A DNA stretch of 64,000 nucleotides, taken from the NCBI GenBank assembly GCA_964559835.1, contig CAZLJE010000015.1, forward strand, positions 62,001 to 126,000, read 5' to 3'. Position 1 is the stretch's first letter. Every line of letters begins with the position of its first letter. Positions 25,184 to 33,847 of this stretch are shown here, in pieces. Source of the stretch: DAISJI01 sp964559835. GTDB taxonomy: Bacteria; Acidobacteriota; Terriglobia; Terriglobales; Acidobacteriaceae. The translations under genes were made by a program, and so were the position numbers. The notes beneath the pieces are model-generated. The model searched no databases, was not told the DNA's origin, and saw nothing but the letters and a program-made list of their open reading frames with translations.

Positions 25184-26152
25184 ATGAAGTCCGGTTTCGT
25201 GACCATCCTCGGCCGCCCCAACGCAGGCAAGTCCACGCTGCTGAACGCGCTCGTCGGCGAGAAGATCGCCATCGTCACCTACAAGCCGCAAACTACGCGC
25301 AATCGCATCCAGGGCATCGTCAATGTCCCCGCCGTCAAAGGCCGCACGAAAGCGCAGGTCGTGCTCATCGACACACCGGGCGTCCACAAGGCCGCCAGCC
25401 GCCTCGATCGCCAGATGATGCAGGAACTACGCGAAGCCCTCGAAGGTTGCAACCTCATCCTGCACATCGTCGATGCATCGCGCCGCTTCGGCCCGGAAGA
25501 GCAATACGCCATCGACCTCCTCAAAAAGCAGGGGGTGCCCCACCCTGACCGGGGTTGGAAGGGTGGGACACCAGTCATCCTGCTGCTCAACAAGATCGAC
25601 GCCGTCCACCCCAAAGACCGCCTGCTCCCGATGATCGAAGAGTGGCGCGCGCGCTACGATTACCGCGAGATCATCCCTATCTCGGCGCTGAAGAAGAAGG
25701 GTCTCGACGACCTGCTCGATGCCGTGGTGAAGAACCTGAAAGACGGTCCCGCCTACTTCCCCGCCGACCAGCTCACGGACCAGCCGCTTCGTTTCATGGT
25801 CGCCGAGATCATCCGCGAGCAGGTGCTGCTGCACACCGGCGAGGAAGTTCCTTACGCGGCCACCGTCGTTATCGAGCGCTACGAGGAAGGCGACCGCCTC
25901 GACCGCATGGCCGCCGTCATTTACGTCGAGCGCGAGGGCCAGAAGGCGATCGTGATCGGACGCGGCGGATCGATGCTGAAGAAGATCGGCACCACAGCGC
26001 GCATCGAGATTGAGCGCATGGTCGGCAAGAAAGTCTTCCTGGAACTATTCGTGAAAGTGCGGCCAGGTTGGCGCGAGTCCAGCGAGTTCATCGAAGGCCT
26101 CGACTGGCGCCGGCAATTGGAAGAGATTGCGTCCGACGACGAAAGTGACTGA
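25184..26152 (+). CDS. era: GTPase Era, with an in-frame insertion in the G domain
   Basis: 322 residues from ATG 25184. Era binds the 3' end of 16S rRNA and helps 30S maturation. G1 GRPNAGKS, G3 DTPG, G4 NKID and G5 SALK are all present, and the C-terminal KH domain has VIGRGGSMLKKIG. Between DLLKKQ and TPVILLLNKID there are about 12 extra residues (GVPHPDRGWKGG, residues 117-128) that Era proteins do not have. They are encoded by a palindrome, see 25534-25572. The insertion precedes strand beta-5, before NKID, so it should be a surface loop. It adds 36 nt and keeps the frame. Confidence 0.97.
   Translation: MKSGFVTILGRPNAGKSTLLNALVGEKIAIVTYKPQTTRNRIQGIVNVPAVKGRTKAQVVLIDTPGVHKAASRLDRQMMQELREALEGCNLILHIVDASRRFGPEEQYAIDLLKKQGVPHPDRGWKGGTPVILLLNKIDAVHPKDRLLPMIEEWRARYDYREIIPISALKKKGLDDLLDAVVKNLKDGPAYFPADQLTDQPLRFMVAEIIREQVLLHTGEEVPYAATVVIERYEEGDRLDRMAAVIYVEREGQKAIVIGRGGSMLKKIGTTARIEIERMVGKKVFLELFVKVRPGWRESSEFIEGLDWRRQLEEIASDDESD
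25534..25572. repeat. Palindromic element in frame within era
   Basis: Arms GGTGCCCCACCC (25534-25545) and GGGTGGGACACC (25561-25572) pair with one G-U type mismatch; the loop region is TGACCGGGGTTGGAA. The arms resemble the 'GTGCCCCAC..' ends of the intergenic hairpins. It is translated as part of Era. Confidence 0.75.
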
Positions 26153-26159
26153 CGCCGCC

Positions 26160-26579
26160 CTACGCGCTCTCCATGTGGCTCCTGGCTTTTTGCATGACGC
26201 GCCGAGCTGCGTTCGTGCACAACTGAAACATCGAGCGCGGCGCCTCGCCCAACCCTTGCTTCCGCATCTGCTGCAAAGCAGTCTCTAAGCGGGTCCGAGT
26301 CTCGGGATCGAGGTGGACAAAGCGAAACGCCTGGACATCGGGAGCGCCCGATTTCAGAAACTGGATCGCCGAGACAATGTCCCCTGTCGTTGTTTGCAGT
26401 GTGATCTGCCCGAATGTGCTTTCGCCAAAGATCTTTGCCAGCCGCAACGAGCCTCCGTTGACGGAAAGCTGGCATAAAGGACCGGTGAGCTGTCTGCCGC
26501 CGACGTCGATCACCGCGCGTTCCCGCCCCGGTATGTTGACGCGCGGCGCGCGGTTCCGTTGAGCCTTTGAGGTCGCCAT
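26160..26579 (-). CDS. PilZ-like small protein
   Basis: 139 residues from ATG 26579; the frame is open to 26618 but MATSKAQRNRAPRVNIPGRE is a natural start. ERAVIDVGGRQLTGPLCQLSVNGGSLRL is the PilZ-type beta-barrel segment, with (D/N)xSxxG-like 'LSVNGG' as the c-di-GMP contact. The upstream RxxxR (RNRAPR) could be the arginine motif. The C-terminal half is helical (DPETRTRLETALQQMRKQG). The arginine spacing is looser than in known c-di-GMP receptors, so ligand binding is uncertain. It is convergent with era, seven bases apart. Confidence 0.6.
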   Translation of the reverse strand: MATSKAQRNRAPRVNIPGRERAVIDVGGRQLTGPLCQLSVNGGSLRLAKIFGESTFGQITLQTTTGDIVSAIQFLKSGAPDVQAFRFVHLDPETRTRLETALQQMRKQGLGEAPRSMFQLCTNAARRVMQKARSHMESA

Positions 26580-26770
26580 TGAGATTCGCTCCGTGTTTCG
26601 GTACCGAAAAGCCCCCACAGCTTAGGCACTAACGCGAGCGATGTCACCGCACGAAAGCCGCAAGACGGTTGGGTCGGAGAAGTACGCAATCCCTAAGTCT
26701 CTGAAAATATTGCCTTCCATTGGATCCTAGCCGGCCGTGTGTGGGACTGTGCCTGTGCGATGATTTACGC

Positions 26771-27397
26771 ATGCACAGCAAGCTTGCCATCCTTCTGGTG
26801 TTCGTCGTCGCCGTTACCGCCTTGGCACAAACGAAACCCGCGTCATCCGCCCCCGGCGGCGACATGCAAACCATCTCGCCGGCCGATCTCGTCGCCCTGC
26901 TGGGAAAGTCGGCGCCGAAGCCGCTCATCCTGCAGGTCGGTCCCGCGCGTCTCTTCCGCTACAACCACATCCGCGGAGCGGAATACGCCGGCCCCGCCTC
27001 GGAACCGGAGGGCATCGCCGCTTTACGAAAGCGTGTGCAGTCTCTGCCGAAATCAGCCGCCATCGTCATCTATTGCGGCTGCTGTCCCTGGGACCACTGC
27101 CCGAACGTCAAACCAGCCTCCGACGAACTGCGGAAGCTAGGCTTCACCAACGTGAAGGTCCTCTACCTGCCCAACAACTTCAAGTTCGATTGGGAAGACA
27201 AAGGCTACCCGACCGAAAAAGGGGGCGTAACGCAGGCGTCTCGCCTGCCACGTGGAACATCGGCGTCCCGCCGGTCACGCTGCTCTCAACCAGTTGTCAT
27301 GCTGAGCGAGGACGTCAGTCCGAGTCGAAGCACCTTTTGTTTCCTCCGCTTCTCCGCGAACTCTGCGCTGATCCTTTCCGATAATTCCGGTTGTTAG
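26771..27397 (+). CDS. Exported rhodanese-like protein with a repeat-encoded tail
   Basis: 208 residues from ATG 26771. Signal peptide MHSKLAILLVFVVAVTALAQ. The rhodanese fold is seen from about 38 to 150: ISPADLVALLGKSAPKPLILQVG, HIRGAEYAG (CH2A-like) and active-site loop IVIYCGCCPWDHCP (Cys about 102), then LGFTNVKVLYLPNN. The natural C-terminus is near YPTEKG; the following about 55 residues (GVTQASRLPRGTS... to NSGC) are the translation of two repeat elements (GCAGGCGTCTCGCCTGC and the CATGCTGAGCGAGGACG type). Sulfur transfer or binding in the periplasm is expected. Confidence 0.8.
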   Translation: MHSKLAILLVFVVAVTALAQTKPASSAPGGDMQTISPADLVALLGKSAPKPLILQVGPARLFRYNHIRGAEYAGPASEPEGIAALRKRVQSLPKSAAIVIYCGCCPWDHCPNVKPASDELRKLGFTNVKVLYLPNNFKFDWEDKGYPTEKGGVTQASRLPRGTSASRRSRCSQPVVMLSEDVSPSRSTFCFLRFSANSALILSDNSGC

Positions 27398-27520
27398 ACA
27401 CGTACGTGACCTGCTGGTGCCCCACATCTGCCCGCTTTTGGCAGATGTGGGGAGTAATCGGAAATCAAAAAATCGAAAATCGAAAATCGAAAATGATTGG
27501 TGCCGCGGTTTAAGATTTCC
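27226..27520. repeat. Three repeat families in series, entering a coding region
   Basis: GTAACGCAGGCGTCTCGCCTGC with GGCGTCCCGCCGGTCACGC (27226-27284) is followed by a CATGCTGAGCGAGGACG element (27298-27385), then a 13-bp hairpin CCCCACATCTGCC/GGCAGATGTGGGG (27420-27452, loop CGCTTTT), then AATCGAAAATCGAAAATCG tandem words (27470-27500). The first two are read as protein by the rhodanese-like gene. The remaining interval to 27899 has no gene; it contains only a run CTTGGGATAAGGGGGGAGGG and no clear promoter. Confidence 0.75.
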
Positions 27521-27898
27521 TGGCTGGTTCCCCGCACTTGCCCGGATGAGGGCCATTTCTTAGTCACACGACGACATGACGTCCATCACATACAGCTCCC
27601 GCCCGTCCGCGTACTCTGTTCCTTGCACGCATTGTGCAAGGGTGTAGTGTCTCTCCCCACCCTGTTAGCTCTTTGATAACTTTCAGCAACGCTCGCCGCA
27701 TGTGGCATTCGCTTGGGACTGCCGCTCGGAACGCTCTTGGGACACCCCACGCCATTTGTGGGATTCTTGGGATAAGGGGGGAGGGGGTCTGAACCCGCTA
27801 AGGTTTACTACTCGGTAAATTGTGAACACCTCGCCCTGACCTCTGCTTTCTGCGTCTAAGTAGATGGGCCTTGGGAGGACCGCGAGGCCGTCGCCTCT

Positions 27899-28624
27899 AT
27901 GCGCCTGCTGCCGCTGCTTGCGTTCTCCTGGTTGACCTGGGTTCACCGCTTCGGCGGCCCCGGACTGATCATCGTCGCCATTGTCGATAATTCCTTCATT
28001 CCGATCCCGGGCAGCGTCGACGTCGGCACCATCCTGCTCTCCTCGTCGCATCACGGTTGGTGGCCCTACTATGCCTTCATGGCCACCGTGGGCGCGGTCA
28101 TCGGCGGGTACCTGACCTACCGCATCGGGCGCAAGGGCGGCGAGGAGACACTGGAGAAGAGGATTGGGCACGACAAGGCCCAGAAGGTCTACAAGAGATT
28201 CGAGAAGCACGGCTTCTCCACCATCGTGATCGGCTCGATACTCCCGCCTCCCTTCCCCATCGTCCCCGTTCTGATGGCGCCCGGCATTCTCGAGTATCCG
28301 CCGCGCAAGTTCCTCGGTGCTCTTGCGCTCGGACGCGGTATCCGTTACCTTGCCTTCGCGTTGATCGGGGACCGTTACGGCGCCAGCATCCTGAAGTTTT
28401 TCGCCACCTATCGCAAACCAGCGCTATGGACGCTGATTTCGCTGGCCGTGCTCGGTGGCATCGCGGCCCTGGTCTATTTCAAGTACTACCGGCCCAGGCG
28501 CAGGCGTGAGGAGCGGGCGGCCGGAGAACCCGTGGAAGAACTTCCGATCCCCGGCAGGGGTAACCAGGAACTCAAGAAGCAACAGGGCGTTGCAACCAAA
28601 GATAAGGAGAAGAAACGCGCATGA
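27899..28624 (+). CDS. DedA-like (VTT domain) membrane protein
   Basis: 241 residues. DedA/VTT signatures: VDNSFIPIPGSVD (entrance helix with PIPG), VGAVIGGYLTYRIGRKGGE (G-x3-G and basic turn) and GSILPPPFPIVPVLMAPGI. The final helix ALWTLISLAVLGGIAALVYF leads to a basic cytosolic tail (RPRRRREERAAG). DedA proteins are thought to be lipid scramblases or transporters of polyprenyl phosphate and phosphatidylethanolamine, linked to proton motive force. The stop overlaps the next start (ATGA). The gene is the first of a two-gene operon that ends in a terminator. Confidence 0.9.
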   Translation: MRLLPLLAFSWLTWVHRFGGPGLIIVAIVDNSFIPIPGSVDVGTILLSSSHHGWWPYYAFMATVGAVIGGYLTYRIGRKGGEETLEKRIGHDKAQKVYKRFEKHGFSTIVIGSILPPPFPIVPVLMAPGILEYPPRKFLGALALGRGIRYLAFALIGDRYGASILKFFATYRKPALWTLISLAVLGGIAALVYFKYYRPRRRREERAAGEPVEELPIPGRGNQELKKQQGVATKDKEKKRA

Positions 28625-29061
28625 GGAAACTTGGCATTCTGCTGCTGACAGTATGCTTGGCGACCGTGTTGTCGTTCGCGCAGGCGGATCAGAAGGCGAC
28701 GACCAGCAAGGGGACATCGTCCAAGACAGCGACCAAATCCGATATGTCGAAGTCGGATACCGCAAAGTCCGACACGGCAAAGACGACGACCGGCAAAACC
28801 GCTCCTGCCGGCAAGATGGACATCAACAGCGCCAGCGCTGCCGACCTCGAGAAGCTTCCCGGCATCGGCCCAGCGACTTCCGCCAAGATCGTCGCCGGAC
28901 GTCCGTACAAGACCAAGCGCGACCTGCTGACCAAGAAGATCGTCAGCCAGTCTGAGTACGACAAGATCACCGACAACATCATCGCCAAGCAGGACACGTC
29001 GATGGCGTCGGACAAGTCCGCCTCCACCAACAAGAAAGCAACCACGACGAAGAAGAAATAG
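28621..29061 (+). CDS. Exported helix-hairpin-helix protein, ComEA-like
   Basis: 146 residues; ATG overlaps the DedA stop. Signal peptide MRKLGILLLTVCLATVLSFAQ. A Ser/Thr/Lys-rich linker with KSDTAKSDTAK repeats is followed by the HhH domain KMDINSASAADLEKLPGIGPATSAKIVAGRP (residues about 65-95), typical of ComEA. The tail KSASTNKKATTTKKK is very basic. ComEA binds incoming DNA in the periplasm during transformation, but no other competence gene is near. The linker is long compared with that of ComEA, so a general DNA-binding role is possible. Confidence 0.85.
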   Translation: MRKLGILLLTVCLATVLSFAQADQKATTSKGTSSKTATKSDMSKSDTAKSDTAKTTTGKTAPAGKMDINSASAADLEKLPGIGPATSAKIVAGRPYKTKRDLLTKKIVSQSEYDKITDNIIAKQDTSMASDKSASTNKKATTTKKK

Positions 29062-29077
29062 TCTTCGTTCTGTCTCG

Positions 29078-29104
29078 GGGCCGCGCCTGTCGCGGCCCTT
29101 TTTT
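29078..29104 (+). terminator. Rho-independent terminator after the DedA/ComEA operon
   Basis: GGGCCGCG (29078-29085) pairs perfectly with CGCGGCCC (29091-29098) around CCTGT, followed by six T. It begins 17 bases after the stop of the ComEA-like gene. Confidence 0.92.
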
Positions 29105-29149
29105 GTTACCCTGCGCTTCTCCGGTTAACACTTCCGCCGAGGAGCCGTC

Positions 29150-29692
29150 TTGACCACCAGCATGGAAGCGCAGGAGGCCTTGGACGACGAAGCCGCCGTG
29201 CGGGCTGCGCAGGACGGCGATCACCGCGCCTTCGAGGCGCTCTACCGGCGCTACGCGCGCGTGGTGCATTGCATCCTCCTCTCGCGGCTTCCAGCATCGG
29301 AGGTCGAGGACCTCGTCCAGGAAGTCTTCTTGACGGCGTTGAAGAAGCTCAAGTCGTTGCGTGAACCCGCGGCGTTTCCCGGATGGATCGCCTCCATCGC
29401 CCGCAATCGGGCAACGGACCACCTGCGGAACATGACTCCGCAAGACGAGATCGACGACCGCATTCCAGCGTTGGGCGCAAACGCGTCCGAGCGCGCCGAA
29501 GCCCGTCGCGCGCTCGCGGCCATCCAGTCGCTGCCCGACGCTTACCGCGAGACGCTCATGATGCGTCTGGTCGAGGGTCTTACCGGTCCCGAGATCGCCG
29601 AGCGCACCGGCCTCGCCCACGGTTCGGTGCGCGTCAACCTGCACCGCGGAATGCAGATGCTGCGCGATATCTTGACGAAGGAGGCGCGATGA
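29150..29692 (+). CDS. ECF-type sigma-70 factor
   Basis: 180 residues. TTG 29150 is preferred because GAGGAG (29139-29144) is five bases upstream; the in-frame ATG at 29162 is 17 bases away. Region 2 is HRAFEALYRRYARVVHCILL, with the DVVQEVF-like motif EDLVQEVFLTAL. Region 4 is SLPDAYRETLMMRLVEGLTGPEIAERTGLAHGSVRVNLHRGMQML. ECF sigmas redirect RNA polymerase to stress or nutrient genes. The anti-sigma candidate, a FecR-like protein, follows and overlaps by four bases. No target promoter can be assigned. Confidence 0.92.
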   Translation: MTTSMEAQEALDDEAAVRAAQDGDHRAFEALYRRYARVVHCILLSRLPASEVEDLVQEVFLTALKKLKSLREPAAFPGWIASIARNRATDHLRNMTPQDEIDDRIPALGANASERAEARRALAAIQSLPDAYRETLMMRLVEGLTGPEIAERTGLAHGSVRVNLHRGMQMLRDILTKEAR

Positions 29693-30744
29693 ACGATCCG
29701 CATCAACCCGACGCGCCCCACGGCCCTGATTACCTGTGGGACCGCAGCGGTCCCGCCGATCCCGAGGTCGAGCACCTCGAAACGCTGCTCGCCACGTACC
29801 GCATGGCGGAGCGTCCGCTGCGCGTTCCTGTGCAGGAGCCGCAAGGGCTCTCTGTTCGTGCATGGCGGTTTGGTTTCCCTCTCGCCGCATGCGCTGTGAT
29901 CGTTCTCGTGCTGTTCGCCTACCGTGCCTACAACACCGCGAGCAGCGGCTGGCACTTCGTCGCCGAGCAGGGACACCCCGACGTGGAAGGACGCTCGATG
30001 AAGTCAGGCGTTCTGCATGTCGGACAGTCGCTGGAAACCACCGCGGGCGAGCGCGTCCGCATCCAGGTCGCATCGATCGGCGAGGTCGAAGTCCGCGACC
30101 AATCGCAACTGCGGCTGCTGGAAAGCCGCGCTGGACGCCAGCGGCTGGCGATGAATTACGGCACCATGCACGCCCGCATCTACGCTCCGCCCGCCGTGTT
30201 CGTCGTTGACACACCGGCCGCGCGCGCCGTCGACCTCGGCTGCGAGTACACGCTAACCGTCCACAAGAGCGGCAGCGGACATCTGTCCGTCGATCTCGGC
30301 TGGGTGCAGTTGGAATACAGCGCCGACCAGTCGCTCGTGCCGAGCGGCATGGTGGCGGAGATCGCCGCCGGCGGGCTGATCACGCCCGCGTATTATCCCG
30401 ATGCTTCGCCCGAATTCCGCAAAGCGCTCGTGACCTGGTCACTGAACGGTAATCTCACTGACAAAAAGAGAGCAGATTTGCTGAATGAGGTCCTCAGTGC
30501 AGCGAGACTGCGGGATGCGCTGACACTCGTGAACTTGTTCCGTCGAACGAACTCCGCCGATGAACGCGCGCGCGTTTTCGACCGCCTCAATCGGTTCGTG
30601 CCCGCGCCCGCGAACGTGAAACGCGAGGACGTGATTTCTGGCGTTCACAACGCCGTCGAGCCATGGTGGCCGGAGATCTACCATGCCCTCAACTTGGTGC
30701 CGTTCGTGAAGAATGGACCGCTGCGGCTGAACGGATATCCATGA
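29689..30744 (+). CDS. FecR-like membrane protein, probable anti-sigma factor
   Basis: 351 residues from ATG 29689, with GGAGG just upstream and a four-base overlap with the sigma gene. A hydrophilic N-terminus (about 65 residues) precedes one transmembrane helix (FPLAACAVIVLVLFAYRAY). The periplasmic part contains the FecR domain: GQSLETTAGERVRIQVASIGEVEVRDQSQLRLLE and then VFVVDTPAARAVDLGCEYTLTV. The C-terminal about 90 residues are helical. FecR proteins signal from an outer-membrane receptor to an ECF sigma; no TonB receptor lies nearby. The N-terminus lacks an obvious anti-sigma zinc motif, so its control of the sigma is inferred from overlap. Confidence 0.82.
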   Translation: MNDPHQPDAPHGPDYLWDRSGPADPEVEHLETLLATYRMAERPLRVPVQEPQGLSVRAWRFGFPLAACAVIVLVLFAYRAYNTASSGWHFVAEQGHPDVEGRSMKSGVLHVGQSLETTAGERVRIQVASIGEVEVRDQSQLRLLESRAGRQRLAMNYGTMHARIYAPPAVFVVDTPAARAVDLGCEYTLTVHKSGSGHLSVDLGWVQLEYSADQSLVPSGMVAEIAAGGLITPAYYPDASPEFRKALVTWSLNGNLTDKKRADLLNEVLSAARLRDALTLVNLFRRTNSADERARVFDRLNRFVPAPANVKREDVISGVHNAVEPWWPEIYHALNLVPFVKNGPLRLNGYP

Positions 30745-30754
30745 GAAAAGCAAA

Positions 30755-30840
30755 GACATTGCCGATTGTCGATTGCCGATTGAAAATCTCAGCCCCGCCA
30801 CAATCGGCAATCATCAATCGACAATCGGCAATGGTTTTGA
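30755..30840. repeat. ATTGCCGATT inverted-repeat element (copy 1)
   Basis: ATTGCCGATTGTCGATTGCC (about 30761-30780) and, inverted, CAATCGGCAATCATCAATCG (about 30801-30820) followed by CAATCGGCAATGGTTTTG, around a short unique centre. Three further full or near-full copies share the outer GACATTGCCG...CAATGGTTTTG ends (36657, 58062; half copy 18356). It lies between the FecR-like gene and mqnC. Confidence 0.8.
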
Positions 30841-30888
30841 TTTTGCCCGGTTGACACATTGCGCCTCTTCCCTTGAGACTTAAAGCGA

Positions 30889-31932
30889 ATGCTGACGAAG
30901 GCCCATGCTCTCGATTATTACCGCTCTGACGACCTGATCGGTCTCGGCATGGAAGCCGACGCGATGCGGCGCAGTAAGCATCCGGACGGAATCGTCAGCT
31001 ACATCATCGACCGCAATATCAATTACACCAATTTCTGCACCGAGTACTGCACCTTCTGCGCGTTTTACCGCCCGCTGAAGGGCAAGCTCGCGGCCGAAGG
31101 CTACATCCTCGACTTCGACACGATCTACGAAAAGATCCGCGAGACGGTCGAACTCGGCGGAACGGGCGTGCTGATGCAAGGCGGCCTGCATCCCGACCTG
31201 AAGATCGATTGGCACGAGCAGATGCTGCGCGGTATCAAGCAGCGCTTTCCGAAGGTTCACCTGCACTGCTATTCCGCGTCGGAGATACTCGCCATCGCCG
31301 AATACAGCTCCCTCAGCGTGCGCGACACCATTGCGCGGCTGCGTGACGCGGGCCTGGATTCCATCCCCGGCGGCGGTGCCGAGATCCTCGACGACGAAGT
31401 TCGCCATCGCATTGCGCGCCTGAAGTGTCTTACCGAAGACTGGCTCCTCGTGCATCGCACCGCCCACCACCTCGGCATGCGCACCACGGCGACCATGATG
31501 TTCGGCGTCGGCGAAACCTTCGAGCACCGCATCAACCACTTCCAGCGCATCTACGATCTTCAGGAAGAGACCGGCGGTTTCACGGCGTTCATCCCGTGGA
31601 GCTTCCAGCCGAAGCACACCGCTCTCGGTGGACGCGGCTGGGACGAAGCGACTGCCGTCGAATATCTGAAGACGCTCGCCATCTCGCGCCTGTTCCTGTC
31701 GAACTTCCTTAATGTCCAATCCAGTTGGGTCACGCAGGGCCTGAAGGTCTGCCAACTGGGTCTGCGCTTCGGCGGCAATGACGTCGGTTCGGTGATGATC
31801 GAGGAAAACGTCGTGAAAGCCGCCGGAACGAGCAACTGCACGACTGAGGAAGAACTCCGGCACATGATCCGCGACGCCGGCTTCCGTCCCGTCCAGCGCG
31901 ATACTCTGTACCGTACGTATTTCCTGAACTAA
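30889..31932 (+). CDS. mqnC: Cyclic dehypoxanthinyl futalosine synthase
   Basis: 347 residues, a radical SAM enzyme that closes the carbocyclic ring of dehypoxanthine futalosine on the way to menaquinone. The 4Fe-4S motif C-x3-C-x2-C is CTEYCTFC (Cys50, 54 and 57) with the diagnostic NINYTNF upstream and CAFYR downstream. VELGGTGVLMQGGLHPD and GLDSIPGGGAEIL match the family. The futalosine pathway replaces the men pathway in many Acidobacteriota. mqnD lies 5.6 kb downstream, not in one operon. The start ATG is at the 3' edge of a repeat. Confidence 0.95.
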   Translation: MLTKAHALDYYRSDDLIGLGMEADAMRRSKHPDGIVSYIIDRNINYTNFCTEYCTFCAFYRPLKGKLAAEGYILDFDTIYEKIRETVELGGTGVLMQGGLHPDLKIDWHEQMLRGIKQRFPKVHLHCYSASEILAIAEYSSLSVRDTIARLRDAGLDSIPGGGAEILDDEVRHRIARLKCLTEDWLLVHRTAHHLGMRTTATMMFGVGETFEHRINHFQRIYDLQEETGGFTAFIPWSFQPKHTALGGRGWDEATAVEYLKTLAISRLFLSNFLNVQSSWVTQGLKVCQLGLRFGGNDVGSVMIEENVVKAAGTSNCTTEEELRHMIRDAGFRPVQRDTLYRTYFLN

Positions 31933-31979
31933 GGCTTCATCACAGCTATCGCCAGCGTTTTGTGATTAGATGTGGGGCG

Positions 31980-33660
31980 ATGAAGATCGTACTCTCATCG
32001 TTGATCGTCATTGCGGCGTGCCTAACCTGCATTGCGCAGGAGCAGGCCTCCGCCCCTTCCCCGCCCCGCGACGCCAAATCTGCTTCCATCAGCGGCCGGA
32101 CCGTCAACGCACTCGACAACTCGGCAGTAAAGGGCGGGAATCGTGCTCATGAACGAGGCTGGTGATGTGGAAGGCAGCCAGGTCAAGTCGGATGCCGAAG
32201 GTCGATTTTCCATCTCCAAGTTGTCTCCGGGCCGCTATCACGTGCGCATCGAAAAACCAGGTTTTGTCGCCCGACGCGCCTCCCGTGCGGTACTTGCCAA
32301 TGGCGGCGTCCTGACGGTCAGTGAGGGCGACCCGATCAAAGACGTGACGGTCCAGCTTTGGCCGGCAGCGGTCATACGCGGCAAAGTTCTCGATCCGAAC
32401 GGCGAACCGGTCACGGGCGCGATGGTGATGGCTTTGCGCCCAGGGCGTGGCAGACACGGCTTTGGCTGGGAAATTGGCAGTAATGCCTCGACCGACGACA
32501 AAGGTGACTACCGCCTGTTCGGACTGGCTCCCGGTCGTTATGTGGTGATGGCAACTGCCCGTGGTGCGCTGTCGGGCGCCGACCCAACCGTTTCTGACGC
32601 TGAACCTTCGAAGGACACTCGCACGGTCGCGACCTACTTTCCCGGTACGGCTGATTATCGTGAAGCCACTCCGGTGACGCTCAAGCCGGGCGACGAGTTC
32701 CCCATCAACATCACACTGACCACCGCGCGCACAGTCCACGTGCGGGGTAGCGTCACCGGAAACACCTCAGCCATGACTGTAGTCATGCTGGTATCGAAAG
32801 AGGAGTTTGCGGTCGGCGGCCGCGCCCAGGTGAAAGACGGTAAGTTCGACATCGCCGGAGTCGCACCCGGAAGTTACGTGCTGCAGGCAATCACGCTTTC
32901 CGAAGACGCACGAAACCCTCGCGTTTCGCATCGCATGGTCGAAGTCGGGCCTGGCGGGCTGGACAACGTCGCCATCGTGATCGGTGGACAGGCACAGGTC
33001 AAGGTTTCGGTCGCAGTCGAAGGCGGCAAGCTCGACTTCAAGAAGATCAACCTGGTCCTGCTTCCCGACGACGCCTTCGAAGGCGCCGGGGGCGGATTCA
33101 CGATTAACGGCGGAGAAGGCGAGGGTGACCATGGCCGCATTCATCCGGACGGCACCTCCACCTTCAAGAACATGGATCCGGGTCGCTATCGCCTGATGGT
33201 CACGGCCAACGGCTCGGGCGTCGAGGACTGGTATACGAAGAGTATCCGCATGGGCACGCAGGATGTGACCGACACCGCTATCGACGTCGCCCCCGACGCG
33301 AATCTCGCACTCCAAGTGGTGCTCAGCGCCGAGGGCGCCACGGTCGAGGGAGTCGCGGTCGACGACAAAGAAAAGCCCTGGCCGAGCGCGACCGTCTACG
33401 CGGTACCCGAGGCGGAACGCAGGCAGACGCCCGACGCCTACGGCCAGGCAACGGCCGACCAGAACGGAAGCTTCAAGATGCGCGGTCTCTCACCGGGAGC
33501 CTATACGTTGTTCGCCTTCGAAGACCCGCAGAGGGCAGAGGACGTACGCGATCCGGAAGGGCTGAAGACATTAGAAGGCGCGGGTCTGAAACTGAAGGTG
33601 GAAGAACGTTCGCGCAGCACGGTGCAGGTGAAGGTCATTCCCGCCAACGACGAGCTGTAG
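31980..33660 (+). pseudogene. Exported carboxypeptidase-regulatory-repeat protein, frameshifted
   Basis: The first frame starts at ATG 31980 with signal peptide MKIVLSSLIVIAACLTCIAQ and SISGRTVNALDNSAVKG, then runs to a stop at 32163-32165. The second frame resumes IVLMNEAGDVEGSQVKSDAEG at about 32139. Removing one G from GGCGGGAAT (32134-32142) restores one reading frame of about 560 residues. The 3' part is intact, with several Ig-like repeats (FSISKLSPGRYHVRI, YRLFGLAPGRYVVMA, FKNMDPGRYRLMVT, FKMRGLSPGAYTLFA). It is an exported multi-repeat protein of a type common in Acidobacteriota. A sequencing indel cannot be excluded, nor can a programmed frameshift. Confidence 0.75.
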
Positions 33661-33754
33661 GGCGGGCGTAACTTGGCGGTTATCGGTTGTGATCGGGGTA
33701 GGGCCGCGTCTGCATCAGGTACAATCAGCTTTTGTTTGTACCGGCCTGATCCAG

Positions 33755-33822
33755 TAACGCGGGCGTCTCGCCTGCAACGCCGCGTGCGGTGGTGAGTGGC
33801 AGGCTAGACGCCTGCGTTACCT
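33755..33822. repeat. GGCGTCTCGCCTGC inverted repeat
   Basis: TAACGCGGGCGTCTCGCCTGC (33756-33776) and GCAGGCTAGACGCCTGCGTTA (33800-33820) are near-complementary arms. Short relatives lie at 27226 and 58423. It lies just ahead of the glycosyltransferase and ends at AGGAG (33824-33828). Confidence 0.75.
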
Positions 33823-33847
33823 TAGGAGTTCTGTCCTGATTTCTGTA

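Noticed and set aside
27398..27898. Possible RNA gene or riboswitch in the 500-base gap before the DedA-like gene
   Set aside because: After the repeats (to about 27520) I see no consistent secondary structure or known motif, only a G-run; nothing supports an RNA gene.
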